A stretch of 7,977 bases of DNA from Haloarculaceae archaeon (GCA_028274885.1 JAQCMX010000014.1:1-7977), one strand, 5' to 3'. Shown: positions 1-5,732, counted from the stretch's first letter. Numbers and translations: made by a program. Notes: a model not told the origin generated them from the sequence alone.

Positions 1-20
1 GTCGCCTGACGGTCTCGCAT
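1..20 (-). CDS. Start of a minus-strand gene cut by the window edge
   Basis: Only the first six codons are visible. Read on the minus strand, base 20 begins ATG and encodes MRDRQA before the sequence ends. The case for a real start is the TATA-like box centred 24 bases upstream (see 40-48), the spacing expected for a leaderless haloarchaeal mRNA that begins at its start codon. The product cannot be named. If real, the gene is transcribed away from the LolA-like gene's 3' end and in the same direction. Six codons cannot exclude a chance ATG. Confidence 0.4.
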
Positions 21-39
21 ACCAGTCTCTAGGGACCGG

Positions 40-48
40 TATAAAATA
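40..48 (-). promoter_or_regulatory. TATA box for the left-edge gene
   Basis: On the minus strand this reads TATTTTATA in an otherwise GC-rich stretch. Its centre is 24 bases from the ATG at base 20, which fits a leaderless archaeal transcript. The sequence is nearly symmetrical and could also be read on the plus strand, but there it would only face the antisense of the neighbouring gene. Confidence 0.45.
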
Positions 49-82
49 GGCGTGATCCAGACGAAAAGAGCCGTTTGAGTTA

Positions 83-1198
83 CTACCCTTCCGCGATCGC
101 GGTTGCAAGGGCCAGCATCTCCTCCTCGGAGACCTGACCGTAGATGCTGTAGGACTGGTCGTTTGCGTCCCAGTGGAGGAGTCCGGTGTCGTCGTACTCG
201 GCGTACCAGCCCGTCGAACCGTCGATAGAAATCTCGTTGTAATCTTCGAGTTCGCCGTAGTCGACGCTGGATTCGCCTTGCGTGCTGATCGTAACCTGGT
301 TGGTCCCGTCCGTGTAGGTCGCCGAGACCGTGTAGTAACCGTCCCCGTCGACGATCCGACTGTGGTCGAATGCGTAGCCGTCGGACAGCTCAGCGTCGGG
401 GACCGACAGGTCGGCGCTGGACTGAAGTCGGTCGTGGTCGTCGTACCGGGAGATGTCCGGACCGACCTCGCTTGGATCAGTTGCGTCGTCGGGCACGGCA
501 AGTTCGAACGTCGAATCCGGGATCCCCTCGTTGAGCGTGACGTCCTCGAAGGTCACCGTCTGAGTGTAACCGGACGAGACGTCTGCCTGATTTTCTACCA
601 CGATCTGAACCGGGAAGTCGGTGTCTGTCCCGACGTAGACGGTGAGGTCGAACTCGATGTTTGCTTCTGTCTGCTCCGCTATGTTAGCCGCGAGGACGTG
701 AACGTCCTGTCCCTCGACGGTGTCGGTGCCACGGTAGTCGTAACTGACCAACGACTCGTTTTTCAACGACTCGATTGTGGGAAGCAGTTGGTCGAAGTAG
801 TAGCGGCGCTCGGTGACAGTATTCTCGTCGGCGTTGTACGTCACCGAGTGACTCTCATTGACGATCGTCGTGACATCGTCTCTCCACTCGGATTCGACTA
901 TCTCCACGCGCTTTTCCGAGGCCTCTAAATCAGCGGAGACACGTTCGGTCGTCGTCGTGGTCTCGCTGTCGTACTCGGTTTCGGTGATACGGGTGAACTC
1001 GACGGTATCGAGCGTCTCGATTTGCTGCTGGAAGGCTGTGATGATCTCACTACCGTCGGCGTCCTGGTTTGTTTCGTCCATCTCGGCCCCGTTGGCGGAT
1101 GGTTGCGCGAGCGATGCACCTACAATGCCACTTGTCACTACCAGTGCTGTAAAAAGTATCGCGACCGGTAGCAAGCGGCGGGATCTATCGGGGACCAT
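83..1198 (-). CDS. Secreted LolA-like protein with C-terminal DUF4367-like region
   Basis: The product has 371 residues. Residues 5-8 are basic (RSRR) and are followed by a hydrophobic helix at about 9-30 ending near ASLA-QP, so this is a signal peptide or membrane anchor. There is no lipobox cysteine. An acidic linker (about 38-50) leads to a region (about 50-240) rich in Thr, Glu and beta-prone segments that resembles the LolA/outer-membrane-lipoprotein-sorting fold often annotated in haloarchaea. A second module (about 255-371) contains DGYYTVSATYTDG and ends in SEEEMLALATAIAEG, resembling DUF4367-type domains. The protein probably acts outside the membrane on lipid or hydrophobic ligands, but haloarchaea have no outer membrane, so lipoprotein sorting in the bacterial sense is not implied. 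The family call is from pattern recognition; the substrate is unknown. Confidence 0.8.
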   Translation of the reverse strand: MVPDRSRRLLPVAILFTALVVTSGIVGASLAQPSANGAEMDETNQDADGSEIITAFQQQIETLDTVEFTRITETEYDSETTTTTERVSADLEASEKRVEIVESEWRDDVTTIVNESHSVTYNADENTVTERRYYFDQLLPTIESLKNESLVSYDYRGTDTVEGQDVHVLAANIAEQTEANIEFDLTVYVGTDTDFPVQIVVENQADVSSGYTQTVTFEDVTLNEGIPDSTFELAVPDDATDPSEVGPDISRYDDHDRLQSSADLSVPDAELSDGYAFDHSRIVDGDGYYTVSATYTDGTNQVTISTQGESSVDYGELEDYNEISIDGSTGWYAEYDDTGLLHWDANDQSYSIYGQVSEEEMLALATAIAEG

Positions 1199-1221
1199 GC
1201 ACGAGTCCCTACACCCCCAGT

Positions 1222-1231
1222 CCAGTTAAGT
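1222..1231 (-). promoter_or_regulatory. Candidate TATA box for the LolA-like gene
   Basis: On the minus strand the sequence reads ACTTAACTGG, with the A/T core CTTAACT at 1224-1230. It lies about 29 bases before the ATG at 1198, which fits a leaderless or nearly leaderless transcript. The match to a TATA consensus is only moderate. Confidence 0.3.
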
Positions 1232-1270
1232 CCCGAAAGCGGGCTGCTGATGCGGCAATCCCCCCAGAAA

Positions 1271-1280
1271 ATATAAGTAA
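1271..1280 (+). promoter_or_regulatory. TATA box for the HAD hydrolase gene
   Basis: ATATAAGTAA follows an A-rich CAGAAA that could serve as a BRE element. It predicts a transcription start near 1300 and therefore a short 5' leader of about 25-50 bases before the possible starts at 1323, 1344 and 1350. A GGAG at 1317-1320 is too close to the TTG at 1323 to be a good ribosome site for it. Confidence 0.4.
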
Positions 1281-1349
1281 TCCCGGCTATCCAAGCGCGA
1301 GTATCGACAAACCACAGGAGATTTGCACGGGTCGGCCGTAGCTGTGTTC

Positions 1350-1880
1350 GTGACCGAGGAATACGACGCGGTGGTGTACGATCTCGATGGCACGCTCGTA
1401 GACTTAGACGTCGACTGGGACGCAGTCAGAACCGACGCCGCGAGCGCGGTCCGCGCCAGAGGTGTCGATCCGGAGGCGGGCAATCTGTGGGAGATACTCG
1501 AACGCGCCGAGGACGCCGGCTACCGCCGCCTCGTGGAGGAGCTCATCGCGGACTACGAACGTGACGGTGCGCGGACGGCGACGCGGCTGGCACTCGCAGA
1601 CGAACTCCCACTTGGGGTCCCCACTGCAGTCTGTTCGCTCAATGCCGAAGCAGCTTGCCGGATCGCCCTGGAACTGTACGGACTCGACAGCCACGTCGAT
1701 GCGATTGTCGGCCGAGACACCGTTTCAGGGGTGAAACCGGACCCCGAACCGTTGCTGGCGGCAGTAGAGGCACTCGACGCCGACCCGTCCCGGACTCTGT
1801 TCGTCGGTGACACGGAAACAGACGAACGGACAGCCAAACGCGCCGGCCTCGACTTCCAGTACACCGTCGGGCGGGTTTGA
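1350..1880 (+). CDS. HAD-superfamily hydrolase (phosphatase-like)
   Basis: With the GTG start at 1350 the product has 176 residues and begins MTEEYDAVVYDLDGTLV, as haloarchaeal HAD proteins usually do. All four HAD motifs are visible: motif I DLDGT with nucleophile Asp11 and general acid Asp13, motif II Ser96 in VCSLN, motif III Lys129 in GVKPDP, and motif IV GDTETD at 153-158. The helical cap region lies at about 20-85. The arrangement suits a small-molecule phosphatase such as a phosphoglycolate phosphatase-type enzyme, but the cap gives no clear substrate clue. In-frame GTG at 1344 and TTG at 1323 are possible alternative starts adding 2 or 9 residues. It converges with panB and is probably monocistronic. 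Confidence 0.88.
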   Translation: MTEEYDAVVYDLDGTLVDLDVDWDAVRTDAASAVRARGVDPEAGNLWEILERAEDAGYRRLVEELIADYERDGARTATRLALADELPLGVPTAVCSLNAEAACRIALELYGLDSHVDAIVGRDTVSGVKPDPEPLLAAVEALDADPSRTLFVGDTETDERTAKRAGLDFQYTVGRV

Positions 1881-1927
1881 TCTGAACCCGAAGCCGGTAC
1901 CGAATCGATCACACGAACCGGACGGAT

Positions 1928-1939
1928 GGGTGATCACCC
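1928..1939. repeat. 12-base palindrome between convergent genes
   Basis: GGGTGATCACCC is a perfect palindrome in the 93-base gap between the ends of the HAD gene and panB. It could form a small hairpin in either transcript or be a protein site. No T-tract follows it, so it is not a clear terminator. Confidence 0.3.
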
Positions 1940-1973
1940 CGATGAAACACGCAGTTGTGGTCGGGCCGACTGA

Positions 1974-2783
1974 TCAGTACAGATCGTCAAGTTCCTCTGC
2001 GACGTGGCCGTGCTCGTCAGCCGGGAAGGTCCCGTTCTCGACGGCATCGACGTAGGAGTTGAGGGCATCGGACATTTCCCCGCGAACGTCGCCAAATGCC
2101 TCGGCAAACGGTGGTGCCTCCTCGGTGAGCCCGACCGCGTCGTTTACTACCAGCACCTGTCCATCCGGGGCTGAACCGGCGCCGATCCCGATGGTCGGTA
2201 TCTCGAGGTCGTTGGTGATCGCGGCCGCGAGATTTGCCGGGATGTGTTCGAGGACACACGCAAATGCACCGGCCGTCTCGTGTTCGTGGGCCAGGGCCTC
2301 GATCTCCCGGGCCGTTTCTGGATCCGAGCCCTGGCGGGAGTATCCGGTCTGATTGACACTCTGTGGCGTCAGCCCGACGTGAGCCATCACCGGAATCCCA
2401 AGCTGTGTGAGTCGCTCGGTCAGTTCGACCGTTCGCTCGTTGCTCTCTATTTTGACCGCGTTTGCACCCTCTGTCTTGACCATCCGCCCGCAGTTCCGGA
2501 TGCCTGCCTCTATACCGGCGCCAAAGGAGAGAAAGGGCATGTCGGCAACGACCAGAGCGTCCTCGACGCTGCGGGCGACAGCACCGGTCCGCGAGGCGAC
2601 CTCGTCGACTGTCACCGGGAGCGTCGAGTCGTACCCAAGCACCGCGTTTCCCATACTGTCTCCGACGAGTGCAATATCGACGCCAGCCTCGTCGGCCAGC
2701 GTCGCAGTGACACCGTCGTAGGCCGTCACCATCGTTATCGGTGCTTCACCGGCTTTCTCGTGGAGGTCCCGAACCGTCGGCAT
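1974..2783 (-). CDS. panB: 3-methyl-2-oxobutanoate hydroxymethyltransferase (ketopantoate hydroxymethyltransferase)
   Basis: The enzyme transfers a hydroxymethyl group from 5,10-methylene-tetrahydrofolate to 2-oxoisovalerate, giving ketopantoate, the first step toward pantoate and coenzyme A. The 269-residue length is normal for the family. It starts MPTVRDLHEK and contains MVTAYD (18-23). The expected metal/substrate residues are Asp42 (LVGDSMG), Asp81 (VADMPF) and Glu113 (KIES), and the catalytic base is Glu179 (CVLEHIP). IGIGAG at 198-203 is followed by DGQVLV. The ATG at 2783 is chosen because the frame upstream of it has no family-like sequence and a TATA-like box lies 26 bases behind it. 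It stands alone, with no other pan gene in the window; archaea continue through ketopantoate reductase and pantoate kinase. Confidence 0.97.
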   Translation of the reverse strand: MPTVRDLHEKAGEAPITMVTAYDGVTATLADEAGVDIALVGDSMGNAVLGYDSTLPVTVDEVASRTGAVARSVEDALVVADMPFLSFGAGIEAGIRNCGRMVKTEGANAVKIESNERTVELTERLTQLGIPVMAHVGLTPQSVNQTGYSRQGSDPETAREIEALAHEHETAGAFACVLEHIPANLAAAITNDLEIPTIGIGAGSAPDGQVLVVNDAVGLTEEAPPFAEAFGDVRGEMSDALNSYVDAVENGTFPADEHGHVAEELDDLY

Positions 2784-2805
2784 ATCCGGAGTCTGGAGTG
2801 GCGGG

Positions 2806-2822
2806 GTAAAACGTATTTGGGT
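2806..2822 (-). promoter_or_regulatory. Candidate panB promoter
   Basis: On the minus strand this reads AAATACGTTTTAC with TTTTAC centred about 26 bases before the panB ATG, as expected for a leaderless transcript. The upstream AAATA stretch may contribute a BRE. The match is moderate. Confidence 0.35.
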
Positions 2823-2903
2823 GTGTAATCCGGAAAACTGCGCTGTGAGTCCGCCAGGAGATGAACCGGCAGTTGCTTGGTCGTCCCGACAGAAGATATC
2901 GGT

Positions 2904-3149
2904 GTGACACGCGAGGTTAGACGAACGGATCCCGAGGGCGTCGACTACGGGTGGGTCATGCAGGTTACCTTCGTCACAACCATCGTGGCCGGTTCGCCGG
3001 CCGTGGCTGCGCTCTCTTTGCTCGTGACACTGCCCAGTTGGGGCGCTCGAGCACAGTTTGCAATCGGTGTCGGATCGGTTATCTGGTTTCTGACAGCACT
3101 GTCTGTCTACGGTTACGCACGTCGATACCGCAACGACACGTCGGACTGA
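2904..3149 (+). CDS. Small two-helix membrane protein, DUF5822-like
   Basis: The GTG start gives 81 residues. A short polar N-terminus (MTREVRRTDPEGVDYGWVMQ) leads to a first hydrophobic helix at about 18-43 and, after the turn LPSWGARAQ, a second helix at about 50-71, ending with the basic segment RRYR. The order EGVDYGWVMQVTF and two helices joined by a WGARA-type turn match my memory of the haloarchaeal DUF5822 family, whose function is unknown. The protein should sit in the cytoplasmic membrane. The in-frame TTG at 2877 would add nine residues without family-like sequence, so I prefer 2904. It is divergent from panB (120 bases between starts), and the two promoters must lie close together. 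Confidence 0.75.
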   Translation: MTREVRRTDPEGVDYGWVMQVTFVTTIVAGSPAVAALSLLVTLPSWGARAQFAIGVGSVIWFLTALSVYGYARRYRNDTSD

Positions 3150-3201
3150 CCACCGGACGCGGAGACCACCGACCACTGAACTGCCCGCCTGTGAATCGGG
3201 C

Positions 3202-3218
3202 TGGATCGGCTCGATCCA
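3202..3218. repeat. Short hairpin downstream of the small membrane protein gene
   Basis: TGGATCG and CGATCCA form a perfect 7-base stem around a GCT loop, 53 bases past the stop codon at 3149. No T-tract follows, so a terminator role is uncertain. Confidence 0.25.
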
Positions 3219-3281
3219 CGGCGGTGCTGGTCATCCAAAACACGTGGACAGATAACACCAGAGGTCACCGGTCAAACACTG

Positions 3282-3379
3282 AAAAACGGAAAGGGGAGCG
3301 TTCGCGCGGAAAAATGCGCGAGCGCTCGCCGCCCTGAATTGGTCCCCGCTGACGCTTCGGCCCTCCAAGCGAAGCGTCA
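3282..3379 (-). ncRNA. Candidate structured small RNA of about 98 bases
   Basis: Read on the minus strand, a TATA-like TTTATTAT (3401-3408) predicts a start at about 3379. That is exactly the first base of a perfect 10-base stem (3370-3379 with 3350-3359, loop of 10). A linker of about 22 bases follows, then a 12-base stem with one mismatch (3316-3327 with 3296-3307, loop of 8), then a pyrimidine stretch ending in T5 at 3282-3286. Promoter, two strong hairpins and a U-rich end in the right order suggest an independent RNA. No similarity to SRP RNA, RNase P RNA or tRNA was recognised. On the plus strand, the stem at 3350-3379 followed by TAGTTTT could instead be a terminator. Confidence 0.4.
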
Positions 3380-3399
3380 CTAGTTTTCACTACCCAGAG

Positions 3400-3410
3400 C
3401 ATAATAAATG
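3400..3410 (-). promoter_or_regulatory. Candidate promoter of the small RNA
   Basis: On the minus strand the box reads CATTTATTATG, among the most A/T-rich spots of the window. Its centre is about 26 bases from the 5' edge of the hairpin ending at 3379. No protein start lies at that distance on the minus strand. Confidence 0.4.
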
Positions 3411-3425
3411 TAATGGGATAGCGTC

Positions 3426-3498
3426 AAAAAACTGCGTGCTCCCGTTGCTATCTACACCTCGTTGTGGGGTACCAGGGGAAAGCACGTCCCGAGCACGC
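3426..3498 (-). terminator. Candidate terminator downstream of the 48-residue gene
   Basis: On the minus strand GCGTGCTC (3491-3498) pairs perfectly with GAGCACGC (3434-3441), and two bases later comes a run of six T (3426-3431). The loop is long (49 bases), so the T-run rather than the stem may matter, as T-tracts end transcription in archaea. It lies 100 bases past the stop of the small gene at 3598 and just before the next minus-strand promoter. Confidence 0.35.
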
Positions 3499-3511
3499 CC
3501 TTTTTGAGGGC
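3497..3511. repeat. Small hairpin GCCCT/AGGGC
   Basis: GCCCT (3497-3501) and AGGGC (3507-3511) form a 5-base stem around a 5-base loop, TTTTG on the plus strand. It would lie in the 3' untranslated part of the 48-residue gene's transcript and competes with the long-range stem that uses 3491-3498. Confidence 0.25.
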
Positions 3512-3597
3512 ACCCGGAAACTGTGAACCAGACAACGGATGCCCTCGTTGGATGTCTCAGCGAACTTACACAGCCGAGTTGTGACCGTCCCGGGGGT

Positions 3598-3744
3598 TTA
3601 CATGTGCTCTTCTTCGAGCACCCACCCAAGTGATCGGCGGTAGAAACTAAACATCTTTCTGACCCCTTCGTGGTTCATCTCCTCGGACTCAAGCTGTTCC
3701 TGAAGAAACTCGTACTGTTCCCGGATTTCTTCTTCGTCGCGCAT
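3598..3744 (-). CDS. Acidic helical microprotein of 48 residues, function unknown
   Basis: The frame runs from ATG at 3744 to TAA at 3598. The product begins MRDEEEIREQYEFLQEQLES and ends SLGWVLEEEHM. It has about 14 Asp/Glu against about 6 Lys/Arg, the usual acidic haloarchaeal bias, and looks like one or two amphipathic helices with the aromatic stretch MFSFYRRSLGWVL near the C-terminus. There is no signal peptide, membrane helix or Cys. A stop lies three codons upstream, so this ATG is the only start in the frame. A weak TATA-like TCTATC is centred about 23 bases upstream, suggesting a leaderless mRNA. It resembles small haloarchaeal proteins of unknown role; I cannot name a family. It may bind a partner protein, but this is only inference. 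Confidence 0.7.
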   Translation of the reverse strand: MRDEEEIREQYEFLQEQLESEEMNHEGVRKMFSFYRRSLGWVLEEEHM

Positions 3745-3996
3745 ACATACCTACTGAGGGCGGGATAGACCAAAGAGTTTCGACGTCGGTTCGCACAGTT
3801 TTGTTATTGAGTCGAAAGATACCGGGTGCTGGTACCGATTCGGTCGTTCTCAGTACCGGCCTGGGTAGTTCGTGGGGGCTACCGGTATTGCAGGCGGTTT
3901 GTGACGGCCTGGTGGAACGAACTCGCCCCGCACATATGCGAGACCAGGGACAGTCCTAGGAGGGGTCGTCAAGTGGCTCCACACGTAATTGTGTGT
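3745..3996. other. 252-base gap between divergent genes
   Basis: The gap holds the promoter of the 48-residue gene and the leader of the zinc-ribbon gene. The plus-strand frame is open from 3826, but its translation (Trp-, Arg- and Cys-rich, few acidic residues) is unlike the protein that follows. A possible TATA sits in GTTTTGTTATTGAG (about 3797-3810), which would give a leader of roughly 160 bases. A purine-rich AGGAGGGG (3958-3965, Shine-Dalgarno-like) stands 8 bases before an in-frame GTG at 3973. Several ACCGG/GGTAC elements recur at 3820-3890 without a clear pattern. Confidence 0.4.
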
Positions 3997-4707
3997 ATGG
4001 ACATCCGCGGGGAACGCGAGTGCAAATCGTGTGGCACGCATTGGTCGTACTACGAGACCGGTGAGATAGCCTGCCCCGAGTGTAACAGCCTCCACAGCGT
4101 TGGGGTCGACGAGCCGAAGACCCACACGGAGGGTCAGGCGAGTCTGGATCTGACGCCTGTCCGGAACGCTGTCGACACCGAACCGATCAGACGCGTCGCG
4201 ACGGAGGCCACAGCCTCGACCCGCAGATATATAAAAACCGTCGGATTCGTCAGTGCTGGCGAGTTAGAGCCACTTGTGGAGACGTTTCTTACAGCGATGG
4301 AGTTGCGACGCGTCGGGACCACAGTGAGACGACTTCGGTCCATCAAGGACACGCAAAAGGCCTATTTTCTGGAGTTACTTCGGGGGGCAGATCGGGGTGA
4401 ACGACCCGGCCCGAAGGCGGTCCCCGAACTGTTTTATCCCGAACGTGGGCTCGCGGTCGCCGCCAGCATCGACATCTACACCACCGAGATCAGACGCTGG
4501 CGGGAGGAGCGAACCGCCCGGGTCGATCAGCTCCTCTCGACGGTCAGAGCCCGCAGAAAGCGAATCGAAGCATTAGACGGTGACGTTGACCCGGCCGATG
4601 CCGAACGACTCGTCCGGACGGTCCGGGACCTGAGCAGGTACCTGCGAGCAGGCGACGAGGACTCACTCGCCCGGGCACAGGAGCAACTCTCGGACGACTC
4701 GCTTTGA
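3997..4707 (+). CDS. Zinc-ribbon protein of the DUF7117-like haloarchaeal family
   Basis: The ATG at 3997 gives 236 residues. The N-terminus MDIRGERECKSCGTHWSYYE carries a TFIIB-type zinc ribbon with Cys9-Cys12 and Cys26-Cys29 (CPEC). After an acidic linker (37-60) the rest is helical and strongly charged: 62-130 with RRLRSIKDTQKAYFLELL, then 150-215 with long Arg-rich helices, then an acidic tail. The start and zinc ribbon match a haloarchaeal family I remember as DUF7117; its role is unknown, and nucleic-acid or protein binding is inferred from the ribbon and basic helices only. An upstream in-frame GTG at 3973, with AGGAGGGG 8 bases before it, could add eight residues (MAPHVIVC). The gene converges with folD, with 6 bases between stop codons. 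Confidence 0.85.
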   Translation: MDIRGERECKSCGTHWSYYETGEIACPECNSLHSVGVDEPKTHTEGQASLDLTPVRNAVDTEPIRRVATEATASTRRYIKTVGFVSAGELEPLVETFLTAMELRRVGTTVRRLRSIKDTQKAYFLELLRGADRGERPGPKAVPELFYPERGLAVAASIDIYTTEIRRWREERTARVDQLLSTVRARRKRIEALDGDVDPADAERLVRTVRDLSRYLRAGDEDSLARAQEQLSDDSL

Positions 4708-4713
4708 CCTGGC

Positions 4714-5607
4714 TCAGGGCAACTCGACGGCAACCCCACGTTCCTGGCTGGTCGCCTTGACTGTGTTGTACAAAAGCATTGCGCGGGTCATCGGGCCGAC
4801 GCCACCGGGCACCGGCGTGATCGCGCTGGCTTTCTCAGTCGCAGTCTCGAACTCGACGTCGCCGACGAGTTCGTACCCCTTCTCATTGTTGGCGTCGACG
4901 CGATTGATGCCGACATCGATGACCACGGCCCCTGAACGGAGCATGGATCCGTCGATGAGTTCCGGGACACCCGCCGCCGCAATAAGGATATCGGCGCGGC
5001 GTGTTTTCGCCGCTAGATCCGCTGTCTGGGAGTGACAGACCGTCGTTGTCGCATTTCCGTCCGGCGATCTCTGAATCAGAAGATTCGCCATTGGCTTGCC
5101 GACGATCTCTGAGCGTCCGACGATAACGGCCTCCGCGCCCGCTGTTTCGACGCCGACGTGTGCAAGTAGCTTCTGGATCCCGTGGGGGGTGCAGGGTTTG
5201 AATCGCGCGTCGCCAGCGACGAGACGGCCGACGTTCTCGGGGTGGAATCCGTCGACATCCTTGGCCGGGTCGATACGACGGAGGACAGCACGCTTGTCGA
5301 CGTGGTCCGGAACAGGCATCTGGACAAGTACCCCGTCCACAGACTCGTCTGCGTTCAGTTCGTCGATCGTCCCGTAAAGTTCGCTTGCGGATGCCTCGGG
5401 ATCGATCTCGATGTCGATGGCTTCGATACCGACCTCCTCACAGTCGTCCTGTTTCATCGAGACGTACGTCTCACTTGCCGGATCGTCGCTCATTAACACC
5501 GTCGCGAGCGTCGGGTGCTCACCGGCCTCCGCCAGCGTGTCGATACCTGCCGACAGATCCTCACGGATCGCCGCGGCCACCTCGGTGCCGTCGATTATCT
5601 TCGTCAT
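4714..5607 (-). CDS. folD: Bifunctional methylene-tetrahydrofolate dehydrogenase / methenyl-tetrahydrofolate cyclohydrolase
   Basis: FolD oxidises 5,10-methylene-tetrahydrofolate with NADP+ and hydrolyses the methenyl product to 10-formyl-tetrahydrofolate, in the cytoplasm; it feeds purine synthesis and the one-carbon pool. The 297 residues match the normal length. Catalytic residues are visible at the expected places: Tyr48 and Lys52 in SETYVSMKQ, Gln96 in LVQMPVP, and Asp119 in KDVDGFHP. The nucleotide-binding motif GRSEIVGKP is at 164-172 and the C-terminal signature PGGVGPMT at 267-274. ATG 5607 gives the family start MTKIIDGTEVAA; the 64 residues encoded upstream are not FolD-like. Haloarchaea use tetrahydrofolate rather than methanopterin for this chemistry. 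No other folate gene is nearby in the window. Confidence 0.97.
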   Translation of the reverse strand: MTKIIDGTEVAAAIREDLSAGIDTLAEAGEHPTLATVLMSDDPASETYVSMKQDDCEEVGIEAIDIEIDPEASASELYGTIDELNADESVDGVLVQMPVPDHVDKRAVLRRIDPAKDVDGFHPENVGRLVAGDARFKPCTPHGIQKLLAHVGVETAGAEAVIVGRSEIVGKPMANLLIQRSPDGNATTTVCHSQTADLAAKTRRADILIAAAGVPELIDGSMLRSGAVVIDVGINRVDANNEKGYELVGDVEFETATEKASAITPVPGGVGPMTRAMLLYNTVKATSQERGVAVELP

Positions 5608-5732
5608 GTCTGGTCGAGGGGGCCGGCCGACCTTGAACATCCCGAAGTACCGCCCCACCAGAACAGTCACCACTCCGGATATGCCAGGGGCCGTTCGCGT
5701 GGGTACCCCGGGGATACGACAAGATGGAAAGA

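Larger units (their letters stand above)
3150..3597. other. 448-base gap without a convincing protein gene, rich in hairpins
   Basis: No reading frame here has the acidic composition of the neighbouring proteins. The longest (minus, 3390-3629) is rich in Cys, Arg, Ser and Pro and overlaps the 48-residue gene in another frame. The stretch holds hairpins at 3202-3218, 3296-3327, 3350-3379 and 3497-3511, a long-range 8-base stem (3434-3441 with 3491-3498), T-tracts on the minus strand at 3282-3286 and 3426-3431, and an AT-rich box at 3400-3410. These are described separately. A small RNA plus a terminator is the simplest reading. Confidence 0.5.

Noticed and set aside
173..928. Long open frame on the plus strand inside the LolA-like gene (251 residues)
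   Set aside because: Its Val/Arg-rich translation is the usual antisense shadow of a GC-rich haloarchaeal gene, whereas the minus-strand frame has a signal peptide and acidic composition.
2784..3176. 131-residue N-terminal extension of PanB in the same frame
   Set aside because: The extension is Cys/Arg-rich, not PanB-like, overlaps the small membrane protein gene in antisense, and passes through the panB promoter.
3390..3629. 79-residue minus-strand frame in the noncoding gap
   Set aside because: Composition (Cys, Arg, Ser, Pro; few acidic residues) is foreign to this genome and it overlaps the better 48-residue gene in another frame.
3826..3996. Upstream extension of the zinc-ribbon protein by 57 residues
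   Set aside because: Trp/Arg-rich and not acidic; the family-like protein begins at MDIRGERE. Only the short extension from GTG 3973 is kept as possible.
5190..5212. GGGTTTGAATC resembling a tRNA T-arm
   Set aside because: It lies inside folD, encodes conserved residues there (RFKPCTPHG) on the minus strand, and no cloverleaf can be built around it.
5698..5713. Overlapping palindromes GGGTACCC and CCCCGGGG upstream of the regulator gene
   Set aside because: Short GC palindromes are common by chance in this base composition and sit upstream of the TATA box without a partner copy.
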